In this document: positions 23,953 to 36,208 of the stretch, piece after piece | Numbering within the stretch: position 1 is the first letter of the stretch | Layout: every line of letters begins with the position of its first letter | Source of the DNA: Rhizoctonia solani | Taxonomy: Eukaryota; Basidiomycota; Agaricomycetes; Cantharellales; Ceratobasidiaceae | Assembly (NCBI RefSeq): GCF_016906535.1 | Contig: NC_057378.1 | Location: 1,054,001-1,118,000 of the forward strand | Length of the DNA stretch: 64,000 bases | Direction: 5' to 3' | The notes under the pieces: model-generated | The model's database searches: none | Told to the model about the DNA's origin: nothing | The model's input: the letters and a program-made list of their open reading frames with translations, nothing else | Position numbers and translations under genes: made by a program

Positions 23953-24439
23953 GCTACTCATGCAATTATCTAGCAGATACCATAAGTGAAAATCAGCCCG
24001 CGCTCGCGGTACGGCCTAGTTGGAGGAGTTGGAGCGATTACTCGAGGAAAAGGCGTAGGAAACGGCGGTTGGCGGAGCCCGGCCCGTCGCAAGGCGGCGT
24101 GGGTCAAAATGGCAGTAGATTCAAGTAAAGCGTGGGCGGATGGGCCAACCGTGCGTCTACTGTACAAAGGGAACGAATCGAGAGAGAGAAAAGAAAGCTA
24201 CTCATGCAATTATCTAGCAGATACCATAAGTGAAAATCAGCCCGCGCTCGCGGTACGGCCTAGTTGGAGGAGGGAGCGATTACTCGAGGAAAAGGTGCGG
24301 TAGGAAACGGCGGTTGGCGGAGCCCGGCCCGTCGCAAGGCGGCGTGGGTCAAAATGGCAGTAGATTCAAGTAAAGCGTGGGCGGATGGGCCAACCGTCTA
24401 CTGTACAAAGGGAGGAACGAATCGAGAGAGAGAAAAGAA
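23953..24439 (+). repeat. Tandem direct duplication, two units of about 244 bp
   Basis: Unit 1 is 23953-24196 and unit 2 is 24197-24439, adjacent and nearly identical, both starting GCTACTCATGCAATTATC. The copies differ by small indels: GAGTTGGAGC versus GAGGGAGC, GGCGTAGG versus GGTGCGGTAGG, ACCGTGCGTCTAC versus ACCGTCTAC, and GGGAACG versus GGGAGGAACG. Each unit holds an ORF shadow (KGVGNGGWRSPARRK) but there is no evidence of coding. Recent local duplication. Confidence 0.9.
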
Positions 24440-26566
24440 CTTGAAAGAGAGACCAAGATGAGACTGGCATACAACAAAAAACAGAAATACAAGGGGTTAA
24501 GAGGGACAGAGTATAGAAGGATGATACTGACAGCAGTAATGCGACTGGGTGAGACGGTTGGATAGTCTGAGAAATCGTGCGGGCGCGCAATGGGGGCGAG
24601 TAGCGGCTCGCCATCTCCACGCTGGGTATATGTGAGCACTGAATCTAGGTGCGATCAAAGAAATGCTCACTTGCCACCAGCCGTATCCAATGTCCCAGCT
24701 GGTGGAATGTATCTGTGGAGATCACGCATACATTTCGCGAGCGCCGGGAGGTAAAATAGATCCCTAAAAAGGAAAGGGTATCGCCTCCGCCCATTGGAGA
24801 ATCTGACAGGAAGCACTTGGAAACAATAGCGGCGCTCACCAAGAAGGGACCGCGGGCCCATAGAAGAGTAAAATAGGGCGATGGAGATCGCCGAAACATA
24901 GCAAACCGCGGGCGCATACAGTGAGGGAGGTCGGTAGTGTTCAAATACCACTGTAGTTCATTTTCCTACCTCAAACCAATAAACTTGACAAACCAATAAA
25001 CTTGACACGCCTAACAACATCAATTATGCGGATTGTTCTGCTCTCTACCAATATACTAGGCTCGTAATTCGTTTTTTGTGAGTCAGGTGTTATTGCCTTT
25101 TCTTAATGTCCAGCTGATAGCTGATTCGCGCGTTTTTTGCACGCCAATGCATATCCGTAAATTTATAGGAATCGTATCTTGCTCGCCCTTGTCCTGATAA
25201 TTGCCGCGCACAGTTTCTGTTTCTGTATTATTGTAGGTTAGTTGGTCCGGAAAAAAGTGTCAGAAAATGGTGGCCTTATGCTGTGTCTGGCTCCCGGGCT
25301 CCGTCAGTTGGCTTACACGCATGAACTGCCACCCAGCTACTCCTCAAGTGCCAACTTGAGCGTTGACATCAGGTGTACGCGGAGCCGTGACAAGCTCATG
25401 TCGAGGAAATTAGGCTGTACAAGCATTGATTTTCATGAACTCATGCAATAGTCACGAATACGCCTCATTTTTTGTAATAAAATAAAGTAAAATAAAGATA
25501 TATTGCGGCCCCACCGCAAGCACAATGCTAGACGTCCAATCAGTCTATGGCATCCCACTTTGATTACATGGGCCATCAGATTTTGAAACACGCATTGGAT
25601 ATGCACCTCGTGTTTGTTCAGTGTGCTACGTTCCAATTCGTGTAGATATATAACCAAGCAATTGGGACATTCTCCCTTCGGCGCCCAACTGATCGAGGCG
25701 TAGTCACCACGACTCGATCTCGGAAAATTGCACGCATCGGCTGAGGAGGTCATTCCGAAGCACTGAGAAAAATCAAAGCTGTCAACTTTGAGCCAACCAA
25801 CCCTGCAGTCCCTGACTAAATGATCTCACAGTTATGTGGGGAGGTCTATTTCGAGTGTTGTGTGGGCGAATGCCAAGGGAGATTATCAGGCTGACCGGCC
25901 AGATTTATCATTGGTACCAACTGGAGTAAACCATTGGTTAAGATTAAATATCTGTACTGTAAGAACAGAAAAACTAAACACAAAAGAAAAGGGGACACCA
26001 CAACACAGGCGGTGTGCAAACATTGGTGATCAGTGCATAATTGATCAGCCCTTTACACAATACGTGGTTGCTTGTTATCGGTTCACCATAGTAGTTTTGC
26101 CATGTTTCCAATCCAAGTTTATTTGACCATTGCGGTATGATGGTAAGATAATGTGTTTCTATAAATGCCTTAATCGGGAAACGCTTGGACAGTATATAAT
26201 TAGTCAAAGTGGGCCAAGAGTCGGCTTACGATATACGCGTGGACCTGGTGATGCCCAGCCATGAGCTTGAATCAAATACTTTACGCGACGTACAAGGCCC
26301 CGGAGAACCCGCAGCTGTTAAGGTGCTCCACGCAGGTCAGAGAAAGGTGATTCTCCACATCAGGTCAGTCTGACGTAGTAAGCGCCACCGATATAAACGT
26401 CCAAAAGCTTAGCCCTTGCGAACAATTGCAGTCGTATCTGTGCAGACACCCTCAAAGCCAGCCAACCTGCCAAGATTAAGGGATTGAGCTGCTTGATCCC
26501 CACTTGAAAAGTCTAGGCTTGGAAGAACATTGGTCCAATACAGGCGACCCACCGGTTGAGACCGGT
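24440..26566. other. Intergenic, about 2.1 kb
   Basis: No gene could be supported. ORFs at 24349-24639, 24645-24951 and 25433-25753 overlap in several frames and lack domains. A 17-bp direct repeat at 24973-25006 is listed apart. Confidence 0.3.
24973..25006 (+). repeat. Two perfect 17-bp direct repeats
   Basis: AAACCAATAAACTTGAC occurs twice in direct succession. Short and non-coding; probably slippage or a small insertion footprint. Confidence 0.75.
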
Positions 26567-26572
26567 CACGTG
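26567..26572. promoter_or_regulatory. CACGTG box upstream of phosphate transporter
   Basis: TCACGTGA, 240 bp upstream of the transporter ATG. CACGTG is the core site of Pho4/NUC-1, the regulators that induce phosphate transporters in ascomycetes at low phosphate. That the same control works here is inference. Confidence 0.4.
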
Positions 26573-26811
26573 AGTAAGTTTTGGGTTTTTTGGGGGGCGG
26601 TTCTCGGCTGTCAAAAAAGCGAACAACCAATCAAATGGCAAATTCAGCCAACGTTTGTGGTCGTGTGCCATTAATTCAACCCCTTGAGATTCTTGCCATG
26701 CAGGCGAGAATCCGAGCACATAATTCCATCGGAGACACTCCGACGTTTATAAGTCGTTTTCACGAAGACTTGTCTCCCTCATCCTCCCCTCCTCCCTCCC
26801 CTTCGTTGACC

Positions 26812-28773
26812 ATGTCCGCACCGGTCACGGATTCCCCTGCTACCGCTCCCAACAACAACCGCCTTGTTGCGGGGCTTGAAGAGTGCGAGCAAGACAATCG
26901 CCCTCCTTTCGTTCTTAATCGCACTGAGCTTCGGCTCCTTGTCATCGCTGGGATCGGTTTCTTCCTTGATGGCAAGTTGACACATATCTCCATGTTTTAT
27001 CCAATCTAACATACTTCTCAGCTTATGATCTCTTCATTATCAACCAAGTGGCCCTCATGTTACAGTACCGCTATTACGGAGGTGATCACCTCCCATCGGG
27101 ACTTGAGGGATTCATCAAGGCAGGCGCAAACATTGGCTCAGTAATTGGACAATTCCTTTTTGGTTACTTGGCGGATGCCTTTGGCCGTAAAGCAGTGTGT
27201 AAGTTGCGCCTATTCGCCTGGCTGCGTTAGTACTGATCGGATGTTTAGATGGAAAGGAGCTTATGACAATTATTTTCGCCACAATTCTTTGCATCTCTGT
27301 GCCAGCATACATCGGCTCCGAAGGTAATTCAGCCTTACTTTGTCGTTCTAGCCAGTACACTAAAAGCCATGCGTAAAGGCGTTCTCATCTGGATTGGTGT
27401 TTTCCGTATTGTTCTTGGAATCGGCGTAGGGGGAGATTACCCCATGTCTGCTTCGATCACAGGAGACCGAGCTTCCATTCGTAAGCGGGGCACGATGCTC
27501 ACATACGTCTTCGCGAACCAAGGGTGGGGGTCATTCGTAGGAAGCTTGGTGACAATGGCCACCCTCGCTTGTTACAAGACTGCAATGGACAAAAATGGAC
27601 AGGTCTACAAAGTTGATGCAGGTGAGGCATGCTTCGAATCCAGATCGATTTCGACATGTTGCTAATAATAACACCAGTGTGGCGTATCGTTGTGGGCGTT
27701 TCGCTGATTCCTGCGTTCGGCACACTGTATCAGCGATTGACTCTGCCGGAGTCGACCCGTTTCAGTAAGACTCGCAATGCCGAGGCTGATGAGGCTCAAA
27801 AGGAGGATGAACCCCAAAAAGAGAAGGAAGCTGAGCTCAAAAAGGCAGCGCTTGATGCATCGTCTTCGGAGCAATCGAGCGTCCAGGCCGAGGCTGCTGA
27901 AATCAAGAAGAAGGCCCATATTCACGAGTTCCTTGAGTATATGTCCGAATGGCGCCATGCGAAGCTTTTGATTGGCACTGCGCTATCTTGGTTCCTGGTC
28001 GACATTGCCTTTTATGGAATCAACCTCAATACTTCTGTCGTCCTCCAGCAAATCGGATTCGACGGTGCTGGCAATAACGCATGGCATAAAATTTTCCGTG
28101 TCGCTACCGGAAACTTGATTATTACGGCCCTTGGATTTGTCCCCGGATACTACGTCACCGTGCTCACTGTTGAGTGGCTTGGCCGCAAGTGGATTCAAAT
28201 CCAAGGATTTATCATGAGTTCTGTATTCAGTGAGTACAAGATTCTATCAGCTTATTAAATTGCGACTTACCAACTTTTAATAGTCGCGATCCTTGCCGCG
28301 AAGTTCCATACTTTGTCATCAGTCGCTTTCATCGTTTGCTTTGCTCTGATGCAATTCTTCTTCAACTTCGGTGCTAATGCTACAACTTATGTGAGAATTT
28401 TTTTCTTGCCGAGATAACCGGGGGCTAATAGATAACTCTCCATCTAGATGTACCCTGCCGAGCTCTTCCCGACTCGCTACCGCGCATTCGCACACGGTAT
28501 TTCAGCCGCGTCCGGTAAGGCCGGCGCTATTCTAGCCAGTCTCGCCTTCAACGCTCTAAGCAAGAAGATCGGGACTCCTGCTGTATTATGGAGTAAGCAT
28601 TTTAACCGTAATGTTATATAGTACTGACTACGTGTCTAGTATTCGTTGGGTGCAATATCGCTGGAGCACTAGTCACGCTTGTCTGTCTTCCTGAAGTACG
28701 AGGCCGTGACCCGGATGCTATTGAGCTTGAAGAGCGTCGTCTAGCAAGGGAGCAGGGAGCCAATTCTGCATAG
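26812..28773 (+). CDS. High-affinity inorganic phosphate transporter (Pho84 type, MFS)
   Basis: A plasma-membrane H+/phosphate symporter with 12 helices. Reading from [14 protein letters not shown], the first helix is [20 protein letters not shown], then the loop [27 protein letters not shown], the motif LPESTRFS, a highly charged central cytoplasmic loop ([20 protein letters not shown]), and [19 protein letters not shown]. These are hallmarks of the PHS family. Eight exons join cleanly. Intron 1 (26972-27021) is GC-AG with donor GCAAGT, required to read FFLD/AYDLF. The stop is TAG at 28771. No frame breaks. A CACGTG box and a TATAAG (near 26746) lie upstream. Confidence 0.95.
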
Positions 28774-29221
28774 AGGTCTAATGTATTAAAATTTTAACGA
28801 GGGAACTGGATGACTATATCAATGATAATGATAAACATTCGAATATGATTCTGCTAGAGTGATGTGTGGATATGCGAGTAAATGCTCAACTTGAGTCTTG
28901 TTGTACGATCATACGTCTAAAGTCTACCATTTTATGGCGGCAAATCACGTGTTATACCTCTTAAATACACCTATACTGTAGTAGATTGACTATCATAACC
29001 ATTGTGGGACCTACATGTAAATGAGGCCCAAAAGTTCTCTTGGACAATTGAGCCGAGACGTGGTAGCTGCGCAATATATTCCCAAATCTTAGCGCATTTT
29101 CAATGGAAGACGTGGCTGGTAGAGGTAGATGAGTAAATAGTAGGGCCTTAATGGAAGGAGGGGAATATTGAACCAGAGTAGATTGCCTTTCCGGTGTGCT
29201 CAAATAAGGGTGCAAAAAGAG
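28774..29221. other. Intergenic between phosphate transporter and tRNA
   Basis: 3' flank of the transporter. The minus-strand ORF at 28961-29215 has no features. Confidence 0.35.
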
Positions 29222-29293
29222 CTCCGATACTGGGAATCGAACCCAGCGCTATCGCGTGAAAGGCGATAATGTTAGCCACTACACCATATCGGA
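29222..29293 (-). tRNA. tRNA-Glu (anticodon TTC)
   Basis: A 72-nt cloverleaf on the minus strand with loop CTTTCAC, giving anticodon TTC. It differs from the CTC genes only in the anticodon first base and one variable-loop base (AGCG instead of AGCC). A T5 run follows on its strand. Same flank GAGCTC-T5 as the copy at 35195. Confidence 0.97.
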
Positions 29294-31339
29294 TTACTTA
29301 TCCACCTTGATTTGTGAATGGTATAATTAAGATATGAGAGGAAATCTATGAAACAAAGTACTTATTTAATTAGTACTAATGAAAGTCTCAGGGTTTTACA
29401 GTCTACGAATGCGGATGCCTACCCAGGTTAACCGCAGGAGGACAAACGGCTGAGACGCGAGGTGTCGCAGCGAGAGTATTGTCACTGTTCCGGGATTTTC
29501 AGTGTGTCTGCGTCAAGCTACCAATATAATTGCGTAATGATGCATCAGTGCGTTTTGTGTTCTGCCAGTAAATTACTTTGCTGATGGAAGGCTATGAACA
29601 TGTGACTGCTTATAGATCCTATTCAACGCGAGTAGAAGATCATGAAAGCACCTGATTTCTGTTGGCCTTATGATCCCCATTGAATTTGCCCAGTAATACT
29701 GTACATACCAACAGAATCTCCTTTGGGACTATACAATGCAAACACATGTTGTTTTGTTTGCGAGGAACATACGATATTTTGTGGGCATTACGGAAGCCGC
29801 TATCACGCGCCAGCAATATTTACGGCAGAAAACCGATCTCATTCCGTCACACCGAAGATAAGATACCAACATACATGCTTAAATGAGCTTGGCTTACGGC
29901 TGTGCGTATATATGCGTGCATACGTACAGAATAGCGCGGAGTTTTGCGGGCGTATCGTCGGTAGTAAGCTCTGATCTTTGCCTACTGACCTGTACGCAAC
30001 AAGTTGGCGGATTCGCGGTTTTGGCGGCCCGTCGTGTCTCAAAATTCCAGTGCTTTGGAAGGAATGCCTTTGCAAATATTATCAGGACCGCCCTGAGACG
30101 AGAGTGAAAGAGTGACATGCGCGGCTGCGACCAAACTCAGCAAGTTGTACTAGGGCCAAGGACAATCCTTGGTACATAGCACGGTATTAGTTATTGGTTT
30201 GTCTTTCTCTGTCTATCGTGTATTTGTGCCTCAGATGATTCTGGCGGCACAAACTCAAATCCTGAGTCTGATGTCTTGCCCCCAATTCATAACTGTAATG
30301 ATTCGCCCACCCACCCTGACTAAAGTTAGTCCGATCTACTTTGATAACCGATATAGCTTAATAAATACATTGTTGCTCGATATCAGGCCAGATTGAATGC
30401 ATATACTTAAGCCATGTTCCAGATCCTATGACTAATCAGATTGACCGACCTAATCTTGGATACATGGATTAACAAAGCAAAGTTAGTCATAATCCATGGA
30501 CTTTGTTACAAAGAATTCACCTGACATATAGTAATCCACGGTATGCTCAACCAGACGATCTACCGATCGTAATAATCTGCGTTGTTTGCAGCCAATCATA
30601 CCTTGATCTCGACCGGGCCGTCTTGCTGTCATCAGTTGGTTCTTCCAGTTGTACGAATGGAAACGGATGCTATTTTTGACAACGCAGAGGCGATAAGCTC
30701 AAAACCAAGCGGCCTTGGCTTTCTCCATATGGTAGTAGGCTGTTCGTGACAACGGAAGTTTCGCTAAACAGTCAACCTACGCACGGATACAGGCCCCTGT
30801 GATCAATGCCACGTCTATGTATATCCAATTGCAAGAAGTGCTGACCTCGTCACAGGTTTAACCGAGGCCAAACATCAAGGGTTTTCCTGAACACGTCCGA
30901 GGAATGACTGTCAAGAGCCTGTTCCTATCGTAATGAGCGGGGCCTCGGCTATGCCTAATAATAATTTGGGTACCCGATTGCCAAGTCACGCGCACGCTTA
31001 TATGGCTTCTTCAAGGGTCCGGGACGGTCCGGTCGTGTAAAGTATACTAGGTAGTCATACTGCCATAATGAACATCTCGGAGAAACTTTGGCTACCCCCG
31101 CATATAGGTTGCGTGGGATAATTATTGAATCACTGGCAGGCTGGAACTTTGGTCAGATGCACAGCGATATCACGTACACTGTCAATGTAGCTAACAGTTG
31201 TTACGAACCCATTGGTTTCGTCTTGAGTTGAATTGCGCGATCGTACTGTTATTTAAGAGTACGCAATCCAGCTCAGGTCGGCATCAGCTCTGCAATCTCG
31301 CCTTCAGACATTTATTCTCACTCTCTCGACTGTTTCGAT
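29294..31339. other. Intergenic, about 2 kb
   Basis: Upstream of PG2. No exon with recognisable content; ORFs at 29680-30118 overlap in three frames. The last 150 bp includes the PG2 leader. Confidence 0.35.
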
Positions 31340-32734
31340 ATGCACTATCTTTCCTTTGCAGCTCTTGCTTTTGCGCCCATCTTGGCTATTGCGACTCCTG
31401 TTAGCCGTTGCACGGGCACTATCGCCTCTCTGGATGACGTCGCTGCTGCCCAGAAATGCACTACTGTCACTATCAAAGGCTTTACTGTCCCTGCCGGAAA
31501 GACGTTTGAGCTTTCTCTCCTAGACAACACCGTTGTCAACATGGAAGGAGACGTAAAGTTCGGAGTTGCGAACTGGGCCGGGCCGCTATTTTCCGTCTCG
31601 GGAAAGGGTATCACATGTAAGCTGAGTTCAATGCATGCATTGGTCATTTGTGGCTAATATGTATATCAATCTAGTCAACGGCAATGGCCACACGTTCGAT
31701 GGTCAAGGCCCGTCCTACTGGGATGGTCAGGGCGGTAATGGAGGTGTGACCAAGCCCCACCCGATGATGAAGATCAAGATTTCGGGTACATACTCCAACG
31801 TAAAGGTCCTCAACTCGCCCGCACATACCTACAGCATCTCGAACCCTGCAAAGCTGGTCATGTCCAAGCTTACAATTGACAACTGTAAGTGCCCACATAA
31901 TCCACGGGTGGCACCGATATATGTACTAACATCGTCTCTAGCTGCAGGAGATGCCCCGAATAATCAATCCGGAGGCAAGGCCGCCGGTCACAATACGTAA
32001 GATTCTTCAGCTATAACGCCCATCTGCTTCTCACTTTAACCACTCACACTTTCAGTGATGGCTTTGATGTTTCCACCACCGACCTCACCATTGAGGACAG
32101 CACCATCCGTAACCAGGATGACTGCATTGCCATTAATAAGGGCTCGAACATCATCTTCCAGCGCAACTCTTGCACCGGCGGTCATGGTATCTCTATCGGT
32201 TCGATCTCGACCGGAGCGACCGTCCAAAACGTACAGATCCTGAACAACCAGATCATCAACAACGACCAGGCTCTCCGCATTAAGACTAAAGCGGATGCTA
32301 CCAGTGCTTCTGTCTCTGGGATCACTTTCTCTGGCAACACTGCAACTGGCACAAAGAAATTCGGTGTGATTGTTGACCAGGGATATCCCACTACACTCGG
32401 AGCTCCTGGAAATGGGGTCAAGATTTCGGTGAGGCTCTTGCTGGAAATATGCTTCAATTCGTCGACCGGCAAGCTGATCTAACCAATTCATTAGGGAATT
32501 AACTTCACTGGAAGCACCAACAATATCGCAGTCACTTCCAGCGCTCAGCGAGTGGCCGTTAACTGTGGCACAGGATGCACAGGTGCGTTATTAATCAAAA
32601 GTTAAGTTTATTGAATTGAAAACTGATGTCGTGTTTTTACTAGGCACATGGGATGGTCCAAATTGACTGTGACCGGAGGAAAGGCCTCTGACAGCAAGTA
32701 CAGATATTCGGGCGTCAAAGGAGGTAGCTTCTGA
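31340..32734 (+). CDS. Endo-polygalacturonase (GH28), copy PG2
   Basis: A secreted pectinase. Signal peptide MHYLSFAALAFAPILAIATP, then SRCTGTIASLDDVAAAQKC. GH28 signatures: NQDDCIAIN near 32115, GGHGISIGS near 32180, RIKTK near 32280, and VIVDQGYP. Unlike PG1 and PG3 it has no intron between KCTT and IKGFTV. Later introns are at the same places as in PG3. In the last exon the frame slips at 32654: GATGG should be GATTGG to give WDWSKLTVTGGKA as in the paralogues; with that T the gene ends at TGA 32732-32734. It lies on the same strand as PG3, about 3.5 kb away, with farnesyltransferase and a tRNA between. Confidence 0.92.
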
Positions 32735-33073
32735 AAGTCCGTAGCTTGAGCTATTTATTTTCGTCCTATTCCACTCCGCGAACTATGTCTACATTTGAAT
32801 TATACTATTTATAACCCCAAAGGTGATTGCATAATTGCAAGTGCTACATATTGGAACGCTTAGTCAAGCGCCGTGGCGCTGTAGATCTCCAACTCGATCA
32901 AATTCCGTAATGGGGAACAAAGCGTGACTCGGTTTGCCACCTGCCCTGAGTTCACGGACATAAGTTGAAGTCCACTCCGCTAGATCCTGAGTTACCCTCC
33001 GATCGCTCAGCACATTACCCCATTCCACTCGCTAACTGACGTCTTCTTATCGTCGGTCCTAATCACAAACCGG
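32735..33073. other. Intergenic
   Basis: About 340 bp, 3' flank of PG2 and promoter of the farnesyltransferase gene. Nothing else seen. Confidence 0.4.
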
Positions 33074-35033
33074 ATGCAGGCCTATCTCAGTACTTTTGTA
33101 GCTACCCCAACAGATGGTCGCGATACGTTAACTTCGCTTGCGCAGGCAAGACATTCACAGAAGCTCGATTTAAATATTCTAATCACGCCCTCTTAGTTTG
33201 ACACAGAGACTTCGATTTCCGACCTCCTCCTCGTTCTCAAGAATCCGTCGGAGTGTGTCTTCGTCCGTTCTACTTTAGCTATGGTTGAGCTTACTTCGGC
33301 ACCAGTGTGAAACTTGACCGACCCGCTCACGCTCGGTGGGCCTACACTTCACTCATCCAGGGACTTCCCGGCCGGTATACCTCACAAGACGCGTCCCAGC
33401 CGTGGCTCATTTATTGGGCATTACAAACCCTTACATGTCTTGGGGTTCAATTGGACCCCGCCACCAAACAGCGGTATGTAGTCTTCCGACCGTACCAATC
33501 AACTGAAGCAAACAGTGGGGGATTATAGCACTATTGATACAATCATCGCAAATCAGCATCCTGATGGTGGTTTTGGAGGAGGACCTGGTCAACTACCTCA
33601 TTTACTCCCTACTTATGCATCCGTATGCTCACTAGCTACTGTTGGGAGGTCGGGCGAAAAAGGTGGATGGGATCAGATAAACAGGTCTGTTTGACATATG
33701 AGTAGGTATCCGAGATTTACGCTATGGTTTCTCAGGCAGAAGTGCTATGAATTTTTTATGAGGATGAAACAGCCGATGGATCATTTGTCGTTAACAAGGA
33801 CGCCGAAGTGGATGTCAGGTTTATTGCCTTTTTCTTTTTCATGATCTGCTCGCGTCCATCTAACCGATTGATAGGGGAACATATTGTCTTTTAGTTGTAG
33901 CAACTCTCCTCGACATATTAACTCCAGAATTGGTGGAGGGAACTTCCGAGTTCTTACGCAGCTGTCAGACATATGAGGGAGGATTCGCGTCCTCTTCCAC
34001 CCATATTACAGCCCAGAGGATGGTAAACCTCAAGTGCTATCTGAAATTCGTCCAACCCTAGGAGAGGCCCACGGCGGCTATACGTCATGCGCCATTGCTA
34101 GCTGGGTATTACTACAACCCTACCAGAAGCCGGAAGGTACATAGCTTACCAATCCGAATCATTGGTTATTGATTACTCGTGCCAGATCCAAGGTCAATGT
34201 GAAAAAGCTGGTACGATGGGCGACTGGAATGCAAGGTCTTCCGATAGAGGGAGGAGGGTTCCGCGGCCGGACCAACAAATTAGTTGATGGCTGTTATTCG
34301 TGGTGGATTGGAGGGCTCGAGCCCCTTTTGTTGGAGCTGCTCGGGCTTGGTAATGACGAAGGAGAGACCGAGGTAGTGAGTCATGTCACAGAGGAAACAG
34401 ACAGCGAAAGTGCGTGGTCAGATTGTGATTGTTCGTGACTGGGCTCGCTAGAATGACCTTTCACCTAACGTACGATTTTACAAACGCAGACGCCCCGATG
34501 GCCTTGTTCGATAAGACATCACTGCAACGGTTTACTTGGTCTCATCTCAGCTCCATCCGGTGGGCTCCGCGACAAACCCGGAAAGTAAGCAGATCTCAAA
34601 TAGCTCGGACCGGGCTGTAACAGACTATTATCTAGGGCCGCCGATCTTTACCATACGGCATACAATCTAGCAGGCTATTCAACGGCTCAGCATCGAGTTT
34701 ATCGATCTTTAGTCACAGAAAGGAAATTGCTTGATGCCTGGAAGAGCTCAAGCGGTGTCATTCAAGGTTCAGAAGAAAAGATACGGAAGATAACTTGGGC
34801 TAGGATATGCGCATGGCAGGAAGATGAAGGTGCACATTTCTACCTCGGAGGGGAGGGAAATCGGGTGGTGAGTTGAATTGATGGATTACAAAGTGATTTG
34901 ATTTTGCCGTGATTCTGAGCAGATTGGTCTACAGAATGCTACTCACCCTCTATTCAACCTGACGATATCACACACGCGTGCAATGATGAACTATTTTACC
35001 AGCAAGAGGGGCTCTAGCGACTCCAGACTCTAG
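33074..35033 (+). CDS. Protein farnesyltransferase subunit beta
   Basis: Catalytic, zinc-binding subunit of the enzyme that farnesylates CaaX proteins such as Ras and mating pheromones. I start at the ATG at 33074 (MQAYLSTFVATPTDG); exon 1 ends at 33145 and a GC-AG intron (33146-33196) leads to FDTETSISDLL. Then RPAHARWAY, QPWLIYW, HPDGGFGGGPGQLPHLLPTY, EVDVRGTYCLL, TYEGGFA, GEAHGGYTSC, GGFRGRTNKLVDGCYSWW and ADLYHTAYNLAGY follow. The zinc ligands Asp and Cys (DGC) and His (YHT) are present. The stop is TAG at 35031. As written the frame slips at least six times, each at a short run (for example 33773-33774, 33997-33998, 34188-34189, 34529-34530 and 34550) where one more base restores the family sequence. 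I take this as consensus error; a decayed haplotype copy is the alternative. Confidence 0.88.
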
Positions 35034-35194
35034 ATTTATAGTAGATGATAATGAAGCAGTTGATGCACATACGTCGATCGTGAAATATAAGCAATTTGGT
35101 ATCTCTGCAAGGAAAGAAATTTTAACATCAAACAATAATCATAAAAACGGAAACACAAAACACAAAGTCAAATGATTCCTACATCCAAAAAGAG

Positions 35195-35266
35195 CTCCGA
35201 TACTGGGAATCGAACCCAGCGCTATCGCGTGAAAGGCGATAATGTTAGCCACTACACCATATCGGA
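35195..35266 (-). tRNA. tRNA-Glu (anticodon TTC)
   Basis: Identical 72-nt gene to the copy at 29222, loop CTTTCAC, with a T5 run after it on the minus strand. It starts 162 bp after the farnesyltransferase stop and converges with that gene. Confidence 0.97.
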
Positions 35267-36208
35267 TTAAAATAATTTTGTTAATGGGCTTTATACCATT
35301 GAATCAGCTTGAAAGTCAAGCAATTTGACTGTATCTATTCCGTGATGTGTTACTTGCCAGACCAATACAGTGACGTACAACAGCAACCACCTCTATGGAT
35401 ATCTCCAATGAAACTTAACCACATGAAATTTAACTGCTACTGCATGCTGACAGATAGAAGGGCTGCTCCTCCGCCCACGATGCTCAAACCGATGAGGTAA
35501 TGGTGGTTTACTTGCAACCACCTGACTACTGAAACTACCGACTCGAGCGGCTAGTGAGAGGATCAATAAACATTACTGATGGGTCGCTGAACATGGGCAT
35601 CCACGCTTACTGAATCGGCTGATGATTCACATCGCTTCCCCGCATGGACGTAACTTCGCCTGGTTGCTACATCTCCCACGAGTTTGCCCCGGACATTTGG
35701 CGTGCACGTTAGATAGTTTCCACAATATTAGCCGCGTATCGTTGTCACTTCCAACTTGTACGAGAGTCATGTAAACCTAACGGCATTCTTCCTATTCGCT
35801 GGCAAAGATGAGGTTTCGCGTCTGAAGAAGATATATGTATATATGTCTCATATTCCGATAAACAGTGTAATACAAGTTTGGAATCTTGGAAGACGAGCGA
35901 GTATCATACCAAAACTAGTCATTTCGGACCATGCGATAGCAACAGGTGATAAAAGATCAGCGTGGTGGTACGTACAGCTCGGCTTGGCTTCACGGCATTT
36001 ATTTTTGGATCATTTGTAATTAATTTTGACCATAGTCTGGGGGCAATAAGCTGAGGAATTGCAGCAAGGGTCAGATACAGCATAAAAACCCAGTGTCCCA
36101 AGCGACACAACTCACAGCCAATTTCTCTTCCTTTCTTTCTTGTCTTTATCCTTCCTCGGCAGGAACACCACATTCTCTGCTCATACTTCACAGTCTTTAC
36201 CTTTAAAA
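35267..36208. other. Intergenic upstream of PG3
   Basis: No gene supported. The end carries the PG3 promoter: ATAAAAA near 36080 and a leader (ACCACATTCTCT ... AGTCTTTACC) that matches the PG1 leader. Confidence 0.4.

Noticed and set aside
24349..24951. Minus-strand ORFs with hydrophobic runs near the tandem repeat
   Set aside because: Low-complexity, overlapping in several frames, no conserved motif.
33074..35033. Farnesyltransferase as a pseudogene
   Set aside because: All breaks are single-base run losses, catalytic residues are intact, and there are no substitution-type stops. Sequence error is more likely, though not proven.
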